The notes beneath the pieces are model-generated. The model saw only the letters and a list, made by a program, of their open reading frames with translations. It ran no database searches and was not told the origin of the DNA. A stretch of 64,000 bases of DNA from Saccharopolyspora dendranthemae (lineage in GTDB: Bacteria > Actinomycetota > Actinomycetes > Mycobacteriales > Pseudonocardiaceae): NCBI RefSeq assembly GCF_007829955.1, contig NZ_VIWX01000004.1, forward strand, positions 372,001-436,000, written 5' to 3'. Below are positions 50,793-59,289 of this stretch, piece by piece (the first letter of the stretch is position 1; the number at the start of each line of letters is the position of its first letter). A program made the translations under genes and the position numbers.

Positions 50793-51422
50793 TCACTGGC
50801 CCCTGGCCACCCACTCGTCGAACTGCGAGCGGACCTCGCCGATCGTCGTCGAATCGCCGTGCCCGGGACGGACTTCGGTCTCCGGCGGCAGCGGCAGCAG
50901 CCGGTCGCGGATCGAATCGGTGATGACGCCGAAGTCCGAGTAGGACCGCCCGGTCGCCCCCGGCCCGCCGGAGAACAAGGTGTCGCCGGTGAACACGACG
51001 TTCTCGCTGGGCAGGTGGAAGCACACCGCCCCGGGCGCGTGACCCGGCGTGTGGAGCACGCGCAGCTCGCCGCCGGCGATCTCGAACACCTCGCCATCCG
51101 ACAGCTGCTCGTCCGGCTCGCGGTCGGGGTGGGTCATGTTCCACAGCACCATGTCGTCCGGGTGCAGGTGGATCGGGGCGCCGACGGCGTCGGCCAGGTC
51201 CGGCGCCCAGCGGACGTGGTCGTCGTGGGCGTGCGTGCACAGCAAGGCCCGCACCTTCCGGCCGCCGATCAGCTTCTGGATCGCGTCCACGTCGTGCGGC
51301 GCGTCGAGCACCACGCACTCCGAGTCGTCACCGACGACCCAGACGTTGTTGTCCACCTCGAACGTCTGGCCGTCGAGCGAGAAAGTTCCGGACGTGACCG
51401 CGTGATCGATGCGCAGGGTCAT
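50793..51422 (-). CDS. MBL-fold hydrolase linked to mycothiol formaldehyde pathway
   Basis: A 209-residue metallo-beta-lactamase-fold protein with the metal motif CTHAHDDHVRWAPDL, later His in LHTPGHAPGAVCFHLPS, Asp in FTGDTLFSGGPG and final His in RPGHGDST. Glyoxalase II-like hydrolases of this group often lie next to the mycothiol-dependent formaldehyde dehydrogenase and are thought to cleave S-formylmycothiol to formate and mycothiol. ATG 51422. Gene order here (mscR, then this) fits that role. Confidence 0.85.
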   Translation of the reverse strand: MTLRIDHAVTSGTFSLDGQTFEVDNNVWVVGDDSECVVLDAPHDVDAIQKLIGGRKVRALLCTHAHDDHVRWAPDLADAVGAPIHLHPDDMVLWNMTHPDREPDEQLSDGEVFEIAGGELRVLHTPGHAPGAVCFHLPSENVVFTGDTLFSGGPGATGRSYSDFGVITDSIRDRLLPLPPETEVRPGHGDSTTIGEVRSQFDEWVARGQ

Positions 51423-51548
51423 GTTCACCACCAAGATCGTGTTCGGGATGAGGGGTTTCGACCGCTGGGGGTCGGTTGACGGCGGCAGCCGTCGTTCCGG
51501 GTGCGGGCGTGCGAGGATCCGCCACCCGCGCCGCAGGGCGAGGACTGC

Positions 51549-52631
51549 TCAGAAGGTCACGACGGAACGCAGGACCTCTCCGCGGTGCATCTTCTCGAAC
51601 GCCTGCTCCACCTGGTTCAGCGCGATCTCCTCGGTCACGAACTTCTCCAGGGGCAACCTGCCCTGCTGGTAGAGCTCGATGAGCATCGGGAAGTCGCGCT
51701 CCGGCAGGCAGTCGCCGTACCAGGACGACTTGATGGCGCCACCACGCCCGAAGACGTCCAGCAGCGGCAGGTCCACCGTCATCTCCGGCGTCGGAACACC
51801 GACCAGCACCACGGTCCCGGCGAGGTCGCGCGCGTAGAAGGCCTGCTTGAAGGTCTCGACCCGGCCGACGGCGTCGATCACCACGTCCGCGCCGAAACCA
51901 CCGGTCAGCTCGCGGATCGCCTCGACGCTGTCCTGCTCGGCGGCGTTGACCGTGTGGGTGGCGCCGAAGCCCTCGGCCCAGCTCAGCTTCGTCGGGTCGG
52001 TGTCCACGGCGATGATGCGACGCGCCCCGGCCATCGCCGCACCGGCCACCGCGCCGTCGCCCACACCACCGCAGCCGATGACCGCCACGGTGTCGCCGGG
52101 ACCGGCCTGACCGGTGTTGACCGCGGCACCGATGCCCGCCATCACGCCGCAGCCGAGCAGCCCGGCCACCGCCGCTCGCGCGGACGGGTCCACCTTCGTG
52201 CACTGCCCGGCGTGGACGAGCGTCTTCTCCGCGAACGCACCGATTCCCAGCGCCGGGGACAGCGGAGTGCCGTCCGCGAGCGTCATCGGCTGGGCGGCGT
52301 TGTGGGTGTCGAAGCAGTACTGCGGGCGGCCGCGCTTGCAGGCCCGGCAGACCCCGCACACCGCACGCCAGTTGAGCACCACGAAGTCACCGGGCTCGAC
52401 GTCGGTGACGCCCTCGCCCACCTGCTCGACGACACCGGCCGCCTCGTGGCCCAGCAGGAACGGGTAGTCGTCGCTGATCCCGCCCTCGCGGTAGTGCAGG
52501 TCGGTGTGGCAAACCCCGCAGGCCTGGACCCGTACGACCGCCTCCCCAGGGCCCGGGTCCGGGACCTTGATCGTCACGACCTCGACCGGCTTCCCCTTGC
52601 CTGCCGAAACCACCGCCTGCACGTCGGACAC
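51549..52631 (-). CDS. mscR: S-(hydroxymethyl)mycothiol dehydrogenase
   Basis: A 360-residue class III-like zinc alcohol dehydrogenase. The catalytic zinc ligands (ACGVCHTDLHYREG and LGHEAAGVVEQVG), structural zinc cysteines (CGVCRACKRGRPQYC) and NAD site (VAVIGCGGVGDGAVAGAAMAGA) are seen. The sequence, especially YDCLPERD-like SSWYGDCLPERDFPML near the C-terminus, matches the mycothiol-dependent formaldehyde dehydrogenase/nitrosothiol reductase of actinobacteria. GTG start with AGGAGG upstream. Operon with the MBL hydrolase; formaldehyde detoxification. Confidence 0.9.
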   Translation of the reverse strand: MSDVQAVVSAGKGKPVEVVTIKVPDPGPGEAVVRVQACGVCHTDLHYREGGISDDYPFLLGHEAAGVVEQVGEGVTDVEPGDFVVLNWRAVCGVCRACKRGRPQYCFDTHNAAQPMTLADGTPLSPALGIGAFAEKTLVHAGQCTKVDPSARAAVAGLLGCGVMAGIGAAVNTGQAGPGDTVAVIGCGGVGDGAVAGAAMAGARRIIAVDTDPTKLSWAEGFGATHTVNAAEQDSVEAIRELTGGFGADVVIDAVGRVETFKQAFYARDLAGTVVLVGVPTPEMTVDLPLLDVFGRGGAIKSSWYGDCLPERDFPMLIELYQQGRLPLEKFVTEEIALNQVEQAFEKMHRGEVLRSVVTF

Positions 52632-52805
52632 AACTGCCTCCTGCGGACCGCATCGTCTGGATTCTCTGTGGACGTCCCGCCACATCGTCATATGCGCGCT
52701 CGGCCATCACAAGAGCTCGATGATCTGCTTCCCCGATCGGATCGAACACCGTGGGTGACCAGTCGATTACTGTACGATTTTCAAGTAGAGCAGGAAGGAG
52801 GGGGC

Positions 52806-53606
52806 ATGGTCGACACGCGCGACACCGCCGTCCGGGAGATGGACATCAGTCGTCCCGCCGCCGCCCGGATGTACGACGCGTTCCTCGGGGGTTGTCACAA
52901 CTTCGGAGTCGAACGCGCGATCGTGGAGCGCATCGAGACCGCGCTGCCCGGCATCGCCGGGACCTACGTGGAAAGCCGCGCCTTCCTGCGACGCGCGGTC
53001 GAATACCTGCTCGCCCGCGGGGTCCGGCAGTTCCTCGACCTCGGCTCGGGCATCCCGACCATCGGCCACGTCCACGAGGTGGCGCGCCGACGCACCCGAC
53101 ACTTCCGAGTGGTCTACGTGGACAACGAACCGCTGACGGTCGCACACAGCAAACCCCTGCTCGCCGCCAACCTCAACGCCGGCATCACCAACGCCGACAT
53201 CCGCGATCCGCAGGCCGTGCTGGAGTCCTCCGAGGTCCGCAACATGCTGAGGATGGATGAACCGGTCGGCCTGCTGATGTCGTCGGTGCTGCACTTCATC
53301 CCGGACTCGGACGGGCCGGCGGACCTGGTGGCGGAGTACCGGGACCGGCTCGCGCCGGGCAGCCACCTGCTGATCTCGCACGTGACCGACCACCACGACC
53401 CGGTCGCGGCGCGCACGCTCGCCGACCTCTACGCCGAGACCTCCGACCCGCTGCACCTACGCGATGCCGAGCGCATCGAGTCCTTCTTCGGCGACTTCAC
53501 GCGGGTTCCCCCGGGCACGACCTACCTGGCCGAGTGGCGTCCGGACCCCGGCACACCGAGCGCGGCGTCGTTGCGCCTGCTGCGCGGCGGTCTCGCCCGG
53601 AAGTGA
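52806..53606 (+). CDS. SAM-dependent methyltransferase (PF04672 type)
   Basis: A 266-residue protein of the actinomycete-specific S-adenosyl methyltransferase family (Methyltransf_19). It starts with the characteristic ISRPAAARMYDAFLGGCHNFGVERA, then the SAM motif FLDLGSGIPTIGHVHEVA and VVYVDNEPLTVAHSKPLL. Many paralogues exist in these genomes and none has a clear substrate that I know of. ATG 52806 with GGAAGGAGGGGG upstream. Not obviously linked to its neighbours. Confidence 0.9.
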   Translation: MVDTRDTAVREMDISRPAAARMYDAFLGGCHNFGVERAIVERIETALPGIAGTYVESRAFLRRAVEYLLARGVRQFLDLGSGIPTIGHVHEVARRRTRHFRVVYVDNEPLTVAHSKPLLAANLNAGITNADIRDPQAVLESSEVRNMLRMDEPVGLLMSSVLHFIPDSDGPADLVAEYRDRLAPGSHLLISHVTDHHDPVAARTLADLYAETSDPLHLRDAERIESFFGDFTRVPPGTTYLAEWRPDPGTPSAASLRLLRGGLARK

Positions 53607-53615
53607 TCGAACCGG

Positions 53616-54776
53616 TCACCGCCGGACGAAGACGAGCAGCACCGCAGCGGTGATGGCGCAGAGACCTGCCGCGAGCCACGCGCCAGCGAGACCGGCGGTC
53701 TCGGCCAGCAGCCCGAACAGCAGCGGGCCGAGGCTGCCGCCGAAGTAGATGCCGGTCTGGGTGAACGACGTCGCGCTGGCCACGCGGTCCGGCGCGATCT
53801 TCGCCACGGCGAAGTTCAGCAACCCCGGCCACGCCCACCCGGCACCGAAACCGATCGCCACACCGATGAGGAACGCGGCCGGGGAATCCACCGCCATGAG
53901 GGCGAAGCCGAGCGAGCCGATCAGCAGCATGACCGTGATGACCCGGATCAGGTTCGGGTTCTTGCGGTCGGCGACCACCCCGGCCAGCAGGCGGATCGTC
54001 AGACCGACCGCCGACCCGAGCGAGAGAACCAGCCCCGCAGCCCAGGGGCTGAAGCCGACCTCGACCGCGGTGGTCGTGACGAAGGCACCCAGCGCGTTGG
54101 CCGCGGCCGAGCCGAGACCGCCCGCGATCGCGATCAGCAGCAGCGCCGTGAAGTTCCCGTCGGCACCGCGTGAACCCGGGCGGGCGGCTTCGGAGCGCTC
54201 GGCCTGCGGGAGCTTCGGGACCGTCGCCGCCGCGACGAGGCCGATCGCTCCGCCGATCAGGAACACCCAGCGCCAGCCGATGGTGAGCGCGATGCCCGGC
54301 ACCGCCACGCCGGCCAGGAGCGTGGCCAGCGGGATCGAGGACTGCTTGACCCCGAAGCCCATGCCTCGGCGATGAGCCGGAACGCCTTGCGCGATCAGCA
54401 GGTTCGAGGCCGGCTGCGCCAACGAGTTGGGCAGCCCGGCGAGCCACAGCAGCCCCATCAGCCAGACCGCGTTCGGCGCGGCCGCGAGCCCGAACAGGCA
54501 CAGCGAGCTGCCGAGGACACCGATGCGCATGCCGAGCCGCGCACCGATGCGTTCGACCAGCCAACCCATGCCGCGGGAGGACACCGACGCCACGCCGAAG
54601 AATCCGGCCGCACCGACGCCCAGCAGGGCCGCACCGAAGCGCAGGTCCTCCTGCAGCTGCACGCCGAGCCCGCCGACCAGGAACACCGGGAACACGCCGA
54701 CGGTCACCACCGCAGCCACCGACGAGAGAACTCGCGCTATCCCGACGCCGCGCTGCTGGACGGCCAAGGCTGACAT
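53616..54776 (-). CDS. MFS transporter (unknown substrate)
   Basis: A 386-residue 12-helix MFS protein. Helix 1 reads VVTVGVFPVFLVGGLGVQLQEDLRFG, and the loop motif between TM2 and TM3 is GWLVERIGARLGMRIGV. TM4-5 holds RRGMGFGVKQSSIPLATLLAGVAVPGI. It resembles the cyanate/2-nitroimidazole or arabinose-efflux-like groups. It lies downstream of the acyl-CoA dehydrogenase genes on the same strand and could import a dicarboxylate for them, but a hairpin separates the two. ATG 54776 with AAGGGG upstream. Confidence 0.85.
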   Translation of the reverse strand: MSALAVQQRGVGIARVLSSVAAVVTVGVFPVFLVGGLGVQLQEDLRFGAALLGVGAAGFFGVASVSSRGMGWLVERIGARLGMRIGVLGSSLCLFGLAAAPNAVWLMGLLWLAGLPNSLAQPASNLLIAQGVPAHRRGMGFGVKQSSIPLATLLAGVAVPGIALTIGWRWVFLIGGAIGLVAAATVPKLPQAERSEAARPGSRGADGNFTALLLIAIAGGLGSAAANALGAFVTTTAVEVGFSPWAAGLVLSLGSAVGLTIRLLAGVVADRKNPNLIRVITVMLLIGSLGFALMAVDSPAAFLIGVAIGFGAGWAWPGLLNFAVAKIAPDRVASATSFTQTGIYFGGSLGPLLFGLLAETAGLAGAWLAAGLCAITAAVLLVFVRR

Positions 54777-54823
54777 CAAGACCCCTTCATCCCAGGTCCT
54801 GCCAGCTTCCGACCCCGAACGAT

Positions 54824-54840
54824 CCTTAGCAAGGCTAAGG
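54824..54840. promoter_or_regulatory. Palindrome between acyl-CoA dehydrogenase and MFS genes
   Basis: CCTTAGCAAGGCTAAGG: perfect 7-bp arms with a 3-nt centre, 47 bp upstream of the MFS start and 11 bp past the dehydrogenase stop. It may be an operator for the transporter or a small terminator. Confidence 0.4.
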
Positions 54841-54851
54841 TGACGAACCCG

Positions 54852-56045
54852 TCATCCCCTGAAGGCGGGGATCCCGGTCAGCGCCTGACCGATGGTCAAC
54901 GCGTGCATCTCGCTGGTGCCCTCGTAGGTCAGCACCGACTCCAGGTTCGTCATGTGCCGGATCACCGGGTACTCCAGCGAGATCCCGTTGGCGCCCATGA
55001 TCGTCCGGGCGGTGCGGGCCACCTCCAGCGCGCCGCGCACGTTGTCCAGCTTGCCGAAGCTGACCTGCTGCGGGCTCAGCCGACCGGCGTCCTTGCGCTT
55101 GCCCAGGTGCAGCGCGAGCAGCCGCCCGTTCTGCACCCGCACCGCCATGTCGGCGAGCTTGGACTGGGTGAGCTGGAAGCCGGCGATAGGGCGTCCGAAC
55201 TGCTCGCGGCTCGTCGAGTACTCCAGCGCGGCCTCCAGGCAGCTGCGCCCGGCGCCGACCGAACCCCACACGATGCCGAAACGCGCTTCGTTCAGGCAGG
55301 ACAGCGGCCCGCGCAGCCCGGTGACCTCGGGCAGCACCGCGTCAGCCGGCAACCGGACGTCGTCGAGCACCAGCTCCGCGGTCACCGACGCGCGCAGCGA
55401 GAGCTTGCGCTTGATCTCGGGAGCCGAGAACCCGGGCGTGTCGGTCGGAACCACGAAACCGCGCACGCCCTCGTCGGTCTGCGCCCACACCACCGCGACC
55501 GAGGCGATGCTGCCGTTGGTGATCCACATCTTGCGGCCGTTGAGCACCCAGTCGGAACCGTCCCGCCGGGCCACCGTGCGCATCGACGAGGGATCCGAAC
55601 CGTGGTCGGGCTCGGTCAGGCCGAAGCACCCGATCGCCTCGCCGGCCGCCATCTGCGGCAGCCACCGCTGCTTGTGCTCCTCCGAACCCCACCGCCAGAT
55701 CGCGAACATGGCCAGCGAGCCCTGCACCGACACCAGCGAACGAAGGCCGGAATCACACGCTTCCAGCTCCTCGCAGGCAATTCCGTAGTCCACAGCGGAC
55801 AGACCGGCGCAGCCGTAGCCCTCCAGGTGCATGCCCAGCACCCCGAGCTTGCCCAACTCCCGCGCCAGCTCACGGGCCTGCGGGAGCTCACCGTTCTCGT
55901 ACCACTCCGCGACGTGCGGCTGCACGTGGTCGCGGCACAGAGCGCGCACGCTGTCGCGGATCGCCAGCTGTTCCGCGGAGAACTCGGCGTCGATCCCGAG
56001 CGGGTCGTGCGGGTCGAACTTCGGGCGGTTCCCACCGTTGCTCAT
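54852..56045 (-). CDS. gcdH: Glutaryl-CoA dehydrogenase-like acyl-CoA dehydrogenase
   Basis: A 397-residue FAD-dependent acyl-CoA dehydrogenase. Its wording is that of glutaryl-CoA dehydrogenases: SGLRSLVSVQGSLAMFAIWRWGSEEHKQRWLPQMAAGEAIGCFGLTEPDHGSDP, KMWITNGSIASVAVVWAQT and the catalytic-base motif LTYEGTSEMHALTIGQALTGI. It would oxidise and decarboxylate glutaryl-CoA to crotonyl-CoA. ATG 56045 with AGGAGG overlaps the stop of the CoA-transferase gene. The nearby hydroxyacyl-CoA dehydrogenase fits the next steps. Confidence 0.9.
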   Translation of the reverse strand: MSNGGNRPKFDPHDPLGIDAEFSAEQLAIRDSVRALCRDHVQPHVAEWYENGELPQARELARELGKLGVLGMHLEGYGCAGLSAVDYGIACEELEACDSGLRSLVSVQGSLAMFAIWRWGSEEHKQRWLPQMAAGEAIGCFGLTEPDHGSDPSSMRTVARRDGSDWVLNGRKMWITNGSIASVAVVWAQTDEGVRGFVVPTDTPGFSAPEIKRKLSLRASVTAELVLDDVRLPADAVLPEVTGLRGPLSCLNEARFGIVWGSVGAGRSCLEAALEYSTSREQFGRPIAGFQLTQSKLADMAVRVQNGRLLALHLGKRKDAGRLSPQQVSFGKLDNVRGALEVARTARTIMGANGISLEYPVIRHMTNLESVLTYEGTSEMHALTIGQALTGIPAFRG

Positions 56046-57223
56046 TGCGAGTTCCTCCTGGCCGAGATCGGGAACAGCTGCTGCTCGGGGTCCTGCAACC
56101 ACGCCAGGACCTCCTTGTCGTGCTCGCCGAGCAGCGGTGGCGCGGTCACCGCCGCGCTGCCGTGCCCGGAGAAGTCGATGGGCATCCGCACCTGCTTCGC
56201 AGCGCCTCCACCCGGGTCAATCAGCGGCCTCAGCCCGAGCGATTCCGCGTGGTCGACGGCCCGCGCCAGGTCGTTGACCTGCCCGCACGCGACCCCGACT
56301 CCCTGCAGCCGCTGCTGCCAGTCGGCGGCCGGACGCGCGCCGAGCACGCCTTCCAACCGGCTCACCATGTCCTCGCGGTGCGCGACCCGCTGGGCGTTGG
56401 TGGCGAAGTCCGGGTCGTCGGCCATCGACATCAGGCCCAGCGCCTCGCACAGCGTGCGGAACTGGGCGTCGTTGCCGATCGCGACGGCCAGGAACGCGTC
56501 CTCGCAGCGCAGCGTCTCGTAGGGGGCGATGCTCGGGTGCTGGTTGCCCATCCGCTGCGGAGCGCTTCCGGTGGTCAGCAGGCTCGACATCTGGTTGGCC
56601 AGCGAACCCAGCAGGCTCGACATCAGGTTGACCTCGACGTGCTGGCCCTGACCGGTCGTCTCGCGGTGGCGCAGCGCGGCCATGATGCCCAGCGCGGCGT
56701 CCTTGCCGGTGAGCACGTCGACCACGGCGACGCCGACCTTCACCGGTGGCCGCTCGGGCTCTCCGGTGATGCTCATCAGGCCGCCGAGCGCCTGCACGAC
56801 GAAGTCGTACCCCGGCAGCTCGGCGCCCTCCTTCGAACCGAACCCGGAGATGGAGGTGTAGATCAGCCCCGGGTTGATCTCATGGGCGGACTCGAAGTCG
56901 AGGCCGTACTGCGCCAGCGATCCCGCCTTGAAGTTCTCCACCAGCACGTCGGCACGGCGCACCAGCTCACGCGCCGCCTCGCGATCCTCCGGATCCGACA
57001 GGTCGAGGGCGATGCTGCGCTTGCCGCGGTTGACCGACTCGAAGTAGGCGGAGCTGCTCTCGGTCCAGGGCGGGCCCCACGAGCGCGTGTCGTCGCCGGA
57101 ACCGGGCCGCTCGACTTTGATCACGGTCGCTCCCAGGTCGGCGAGCAGCATCGTGGCGTACGGACCGGCCAGCACCCGGCTGAAGTCCGCGACGACGACA
57201 CCGTCCAGCGGCAGCGCTTCCAT
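56042..57223 (-). CDS. Class III CoA-transferase (CaiB/BaiF; probable glutarate-CoA transferase)
   Basis: A 393-residue formyl-CoA-transferase-family protein: LDGVVVADFSRVLAGPYATMLLADLGATVIKVERPGSGDDTR at the start, VNRGKRSIALDLSDPE and the catalytic aspartate region RADVLVENFKAGSLAQYGL. Coupled to the glutaryl-CoA dehydrogenase gene by a 4-bp overlap, it most likely activates glutarate with CoA taken from succinyl-CoA, as human SUGCT does. ATG 57223. Divergent from a GntR regulator with a shared operator candidate. Confidence 0.88.
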   Translation of the reverse strand: MEALPLDGVVVADFSRVLAGPYATMLLADLGATVIKVERPGSGDDTRSWGPPWTESSSAYFESVNRGKRSIALDLSDPEDREAARELVRRADVLVENFKAGSLAQYGLDFESAHEINPGLIYTSISGFGSKEGAELPGYDFVVQALGGLMSITGEPERPPVKVGVAVVDVLTGKDAALGIMAALRHRETTGQGQHVEVNLMSSLLGSLANQMSSLLTTGSAPQRMGNQHPSIAPYETLRCEDAFLAVAIGNDAQFRTLCEALGLMSMADDPDFATNAQRVAHREDMVSRLEGVLGARPAADWQQRLQGVGVACGQVNDLARAVDHAESLGLRPLIDPGGGAAKQVRMPIDFSGHGSAAVTAPPLLGEHDKEVLAWLQDPEQQLFPISARRNSQ

Positions 57224-57275
57224 GACCCACCCTTTCCAACGGCGCGCGCAGCAGGTTGCTTGCGCGACGGGAAAT

Positions 57276-57285
57276 TTGGATCCAA
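57276..57285. promoter_or_regulatory. Candidate GntR operator
   Basis: TTGGATCCAA, a perfect 10-bp palindrome in the 135-bp space between the divergent CoA-transferase and GntR genes; the AT-rich AATATAC beside it suggests a promoter. FCD-type GntR regulators often bind short palindromes of this style. Confidence 0.55.
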
Positions 57286-57358
57286 TATACAGTTGTTCGA
57301 AGCGCGGTCAAGCCGTTGCGAACGCCCGCGTGTCCGCACCCGACGTTGGAGACCACCT

Positions 57359-58009
57359 GTGCGCAGACCGCCCACCACGCAGGAGTACGTGCTCGATGAG
57401 CTGCGCAAATCCATCGTCGCGGGAGAACTCTCACCCGGCCAGCCGATCCGCCAGGACACCATCGCAGCCGGGATGGGCGTCAGCCGCGTGCCGCTGCGCG
57501 AAGCGCTGAAGACGCTCGAGGCCGAGGGCCAGGTCATCTACCAGCCGCACCGGGGCTACTCGGTGGCCGAGCTGTCGCTGGCGGACCTGCTGGAGGTCTA
57601 CCGGATGCGGGAGCTGCTGGAGGCGGAGGCGGCGCGGGTGGCCTCCGAACGCCTCACCGACGCCGATCTGGCCCGCATCGCCGATGCGGGCCAGGACGTG
57701 GAGGCGGCCGCGGACGAGGGCGACCTGGTGGCGATGATCGCGGCCAACCGCCGCTTCCACTTCGCGCTGCTCGAACCGGCCGGGATGCCGCGCCTGCTGC
57801 GCGTGGTGCGCACGCTCTGGGACGCGACCGACGCCTACCGCGCCGTCTACTACAACTCGGGAACCAACCGGGCCCGCGTCCGCCGCGAGCACGAGGCCAT
57901 CATCAGCGCGGCCGAGGACCGCCGCGCCGACGACCTGATCCACCTGCTCGCCGAGCACCGGGACCACGCCGTCGAGGCACTGCGGAGCACCATCGGCGAC
58001 GAGGGGTAG
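57359..58009 (+). CDS. GntR family regulator, FCD subfamily
   Basis: A 216-residue regulator. A winged helix-turn-helix occupies residues 1-70 (VLDELRKSIVAGELSPGQPIRQDTIAAGMGVSRVPLREALKTLEAEG) and an FCD effector domain follows (YRMRELLEAEAARVA, NRRFHFALLEPAG, REHEAIISAAEDRRADDLIHLLAEH), including the His/Asp residues that bind metal and carboxylate ligands. A GTG at 57359 has TTGGAG upstream. It is divergent from the CoA-transferase/dehydrogenase operon and likely represses it until glutarate or a CoA ester appears. Confidence 0.9.
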   Translation: MRRPPTTQEYVLDELRKSIVAGELSPGQPIRQDTIAAGMGVSRVPLREALKTLEAEGQVIYQPHRGYSVAELSLADLLEVYRMRELLEAEAARVASERLTDADLARIADAGQDVEAAADEGDLVAMIAANRRFHFALLEPAGMPRLLRVVRTLWDATDAYRAVYYNSGTNRARVRREHEAIISAAEDRRADDLIHLLAEHRDHAVEALRSTIGDEG

Positions 58010-58014
58010 GTGCT

Positions 58015-58064
58015 GTTTCGTGCGGTGGGGAAGTTTTCATGAAAACTTCCCCACCGCACGAAAC
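58015..58064. repeat. Intergenic palindrome, family A copy 2 (perfect 50-mer)
   Basis: Every base pairs: arms 58015-58039 and 58040-58064 are exact inverse complements, centred on TTTTCATGAAAA. It sits between convergent GntR and hydroxyacyl-CoA dehydrogenase genes. The core and GGTGGGG blocks match the imperfect palindrome at 803-846. It likely works as a terminator for both genes. Confidence 0.85.
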
Positions 58065-58077
58065 CACCACGAATGAC

Positions 58078-58938
58078 CTACTCGTAGTCGTAGAAGCCCT
58101 GACCGGTCTTCTTGCCCTTGATGCCGGCGTCGACCATGCGCTTGAGCAGCGGCGGAGCAGCGTAGGTGGGCTCGGCGAACTCCTGGTACATCGAGTCGGC
58201 GATGGCCTTGAGCGTGTCCAGGCCGACCATGTCCGACAGCCGCAGCGGGCCCATCGGGTGGGCGCAACCCTGCACCATGCCGTTGTCGATGTCCTCGGCG
58301 CTGGCGTGCCCGGCCTCGAACATCCGGATCGCCGAGAGCAGGTAGGGCACCAGCAGCGCGTTGACGATGAACCCGGACCGGTCCTCGGCGCGGATGGTCT
58401 CCTTGCCCAGCTGATCGGAGGCGAAGCTGCGGGCGCGCTCGACTGTCTCCTCGCTGGTGAGCAGCGACGGAACCAGCTCGACCAGGTTCAGCACCGGAAC
58501 CGGGTTGAAGAAGTGCACTCCGATGACCTTGTCGGGGCGCTTGGTCGCGCCCGCGAGCTTGGCGATCGGGATGGACGAGGTGTTGGAGGCCAGGATCGCC
58601 TCCGGGTTGGTGAGCAGCTCGTCGAGCTCCTCGAACAGCCCGAGCTTGAGGCCCTCGTCCTCGGCGATCGCTTCGATCACCATGTCACGGTCGTCGAGGT
58701 CGGCGAGCGTGGTGGTGAAGTGCAGGCGCTCCTGAATGGCGTCGCGCTCCGACTCGGTCAGCTTGCCCTTCTGCACCGCGCGGTTCAGCGACTTCCAGAG
58801 CCGAGAGCGAGCGGCCCGGGCGGCGTCGTCGTCGACCTCGCGGACGATCACGTCCAGGCCCGCGCGGGCGCCGACCTCGGCGATGCCCCCGCCCATCTGC
58901 CCGCCACCGACGACTCCCAGGCGTTCGATCTTGGTCAC
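58078..58938 (-). CDS. 3-hydroxybutyryl-CoA dehydrogenase-like enzyme
   Basis: A 286-residue 3-hydroxyacyl-CoA dehydrogenase. The Rossmann motif RLGVVGGGQMGGGIAEVGARAG is at the N-terminus, then MVIEAIAEDEGLKLGLFEELD, ILASNTSSIPIAKLA and the catalytic His in VIGVHFFNPVPVLNLVELV; the C-terminal domain has RSGFIVNALLVPYLLSAIRMFEAG and HPMGPLRLSDMVGLD. It converts 3-hydroxybutyryl-CoA to acetoacetyl-CoA and may serve the crotonyl-CoA made by the glutaryl-CoA dehydrogenase nearby. GTG 58938 with AAGGAA upstream. Separate transcript. Confidence 0.93.
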   Translation of the reverse strand: MTKIERLGVVGGGQMGGGIAEVGARAGLDVIVREVDDDAARAARSRLWKSLNRAVQKGKLTESERDAIQERLHFTTTLADLDDRDMVIEAIAEDEGLKLGLFEELDELLTNPEAILASNTSSIPIAKLAGATKRPDKVIGVHFFNPVPVLNLVELVPSLLTSEETVERARSFASDQLGKETIRAEDRSGFIVNALLVPYLLSAIRMFEAGHASAEDIDNGMVQGCAHPMGPLRLSDMVGLDTLKAIADSMYQEFAEPTYAAPPLLKRMVDAGIKGKKTGQGFYDYE

Positions 58939-59289
58939 CACAGTTCCTTCCGCTCCCGGCCGCATTGCCGCTACGCGACGTTGTCCGGCTCGGATCATGC
59001 CAAAGACCGCCGAACGTGACCGATGAACAGTGCGCGACCGCACATCGCAGGCCGACGCAGCACCCGCGACGCGGCCCGGAGCGCAAGGAGCCGGGCCCGT
59101 TGCGGACCCGGCTCCCGGTCGTCCCCCGACTGTCCGACCCTGACCCCCTGTGCGGTGTCGAGGCTACCCCACTGTCCGTGTCCGGGTGCATGCGCTCCGG
59201 ACATGCACGCTTGATGATCATTTCGTTCGGGCAACACTCCCACCAGCATCAACGAAGGGCAGCGTGGCGGACTGCGATAATCCGCCTCC
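58939..59289. other. Intergenic region, divergent promoters
   Basis: 351 bp between the divergent hydroxyacyl-CoA dehydrogenase and LtrA-like genes. A GC-rich inverted pair (GGAGCCGGG/CCCGGCTCC, about 59087-59115) can fold. I recognise no gene. Confidence 0.45.

Noticed and set aside
54824..54840. Possible IdeR/DtxR iron box (TTAGCAAGGCTAAGG)
   Set aside because: Only the GGCTAA half agrees with the TTAGGTTAGGCTAACCTAA-type consensus and no iron gene is nearby; kept only as an unassigned palindrome.
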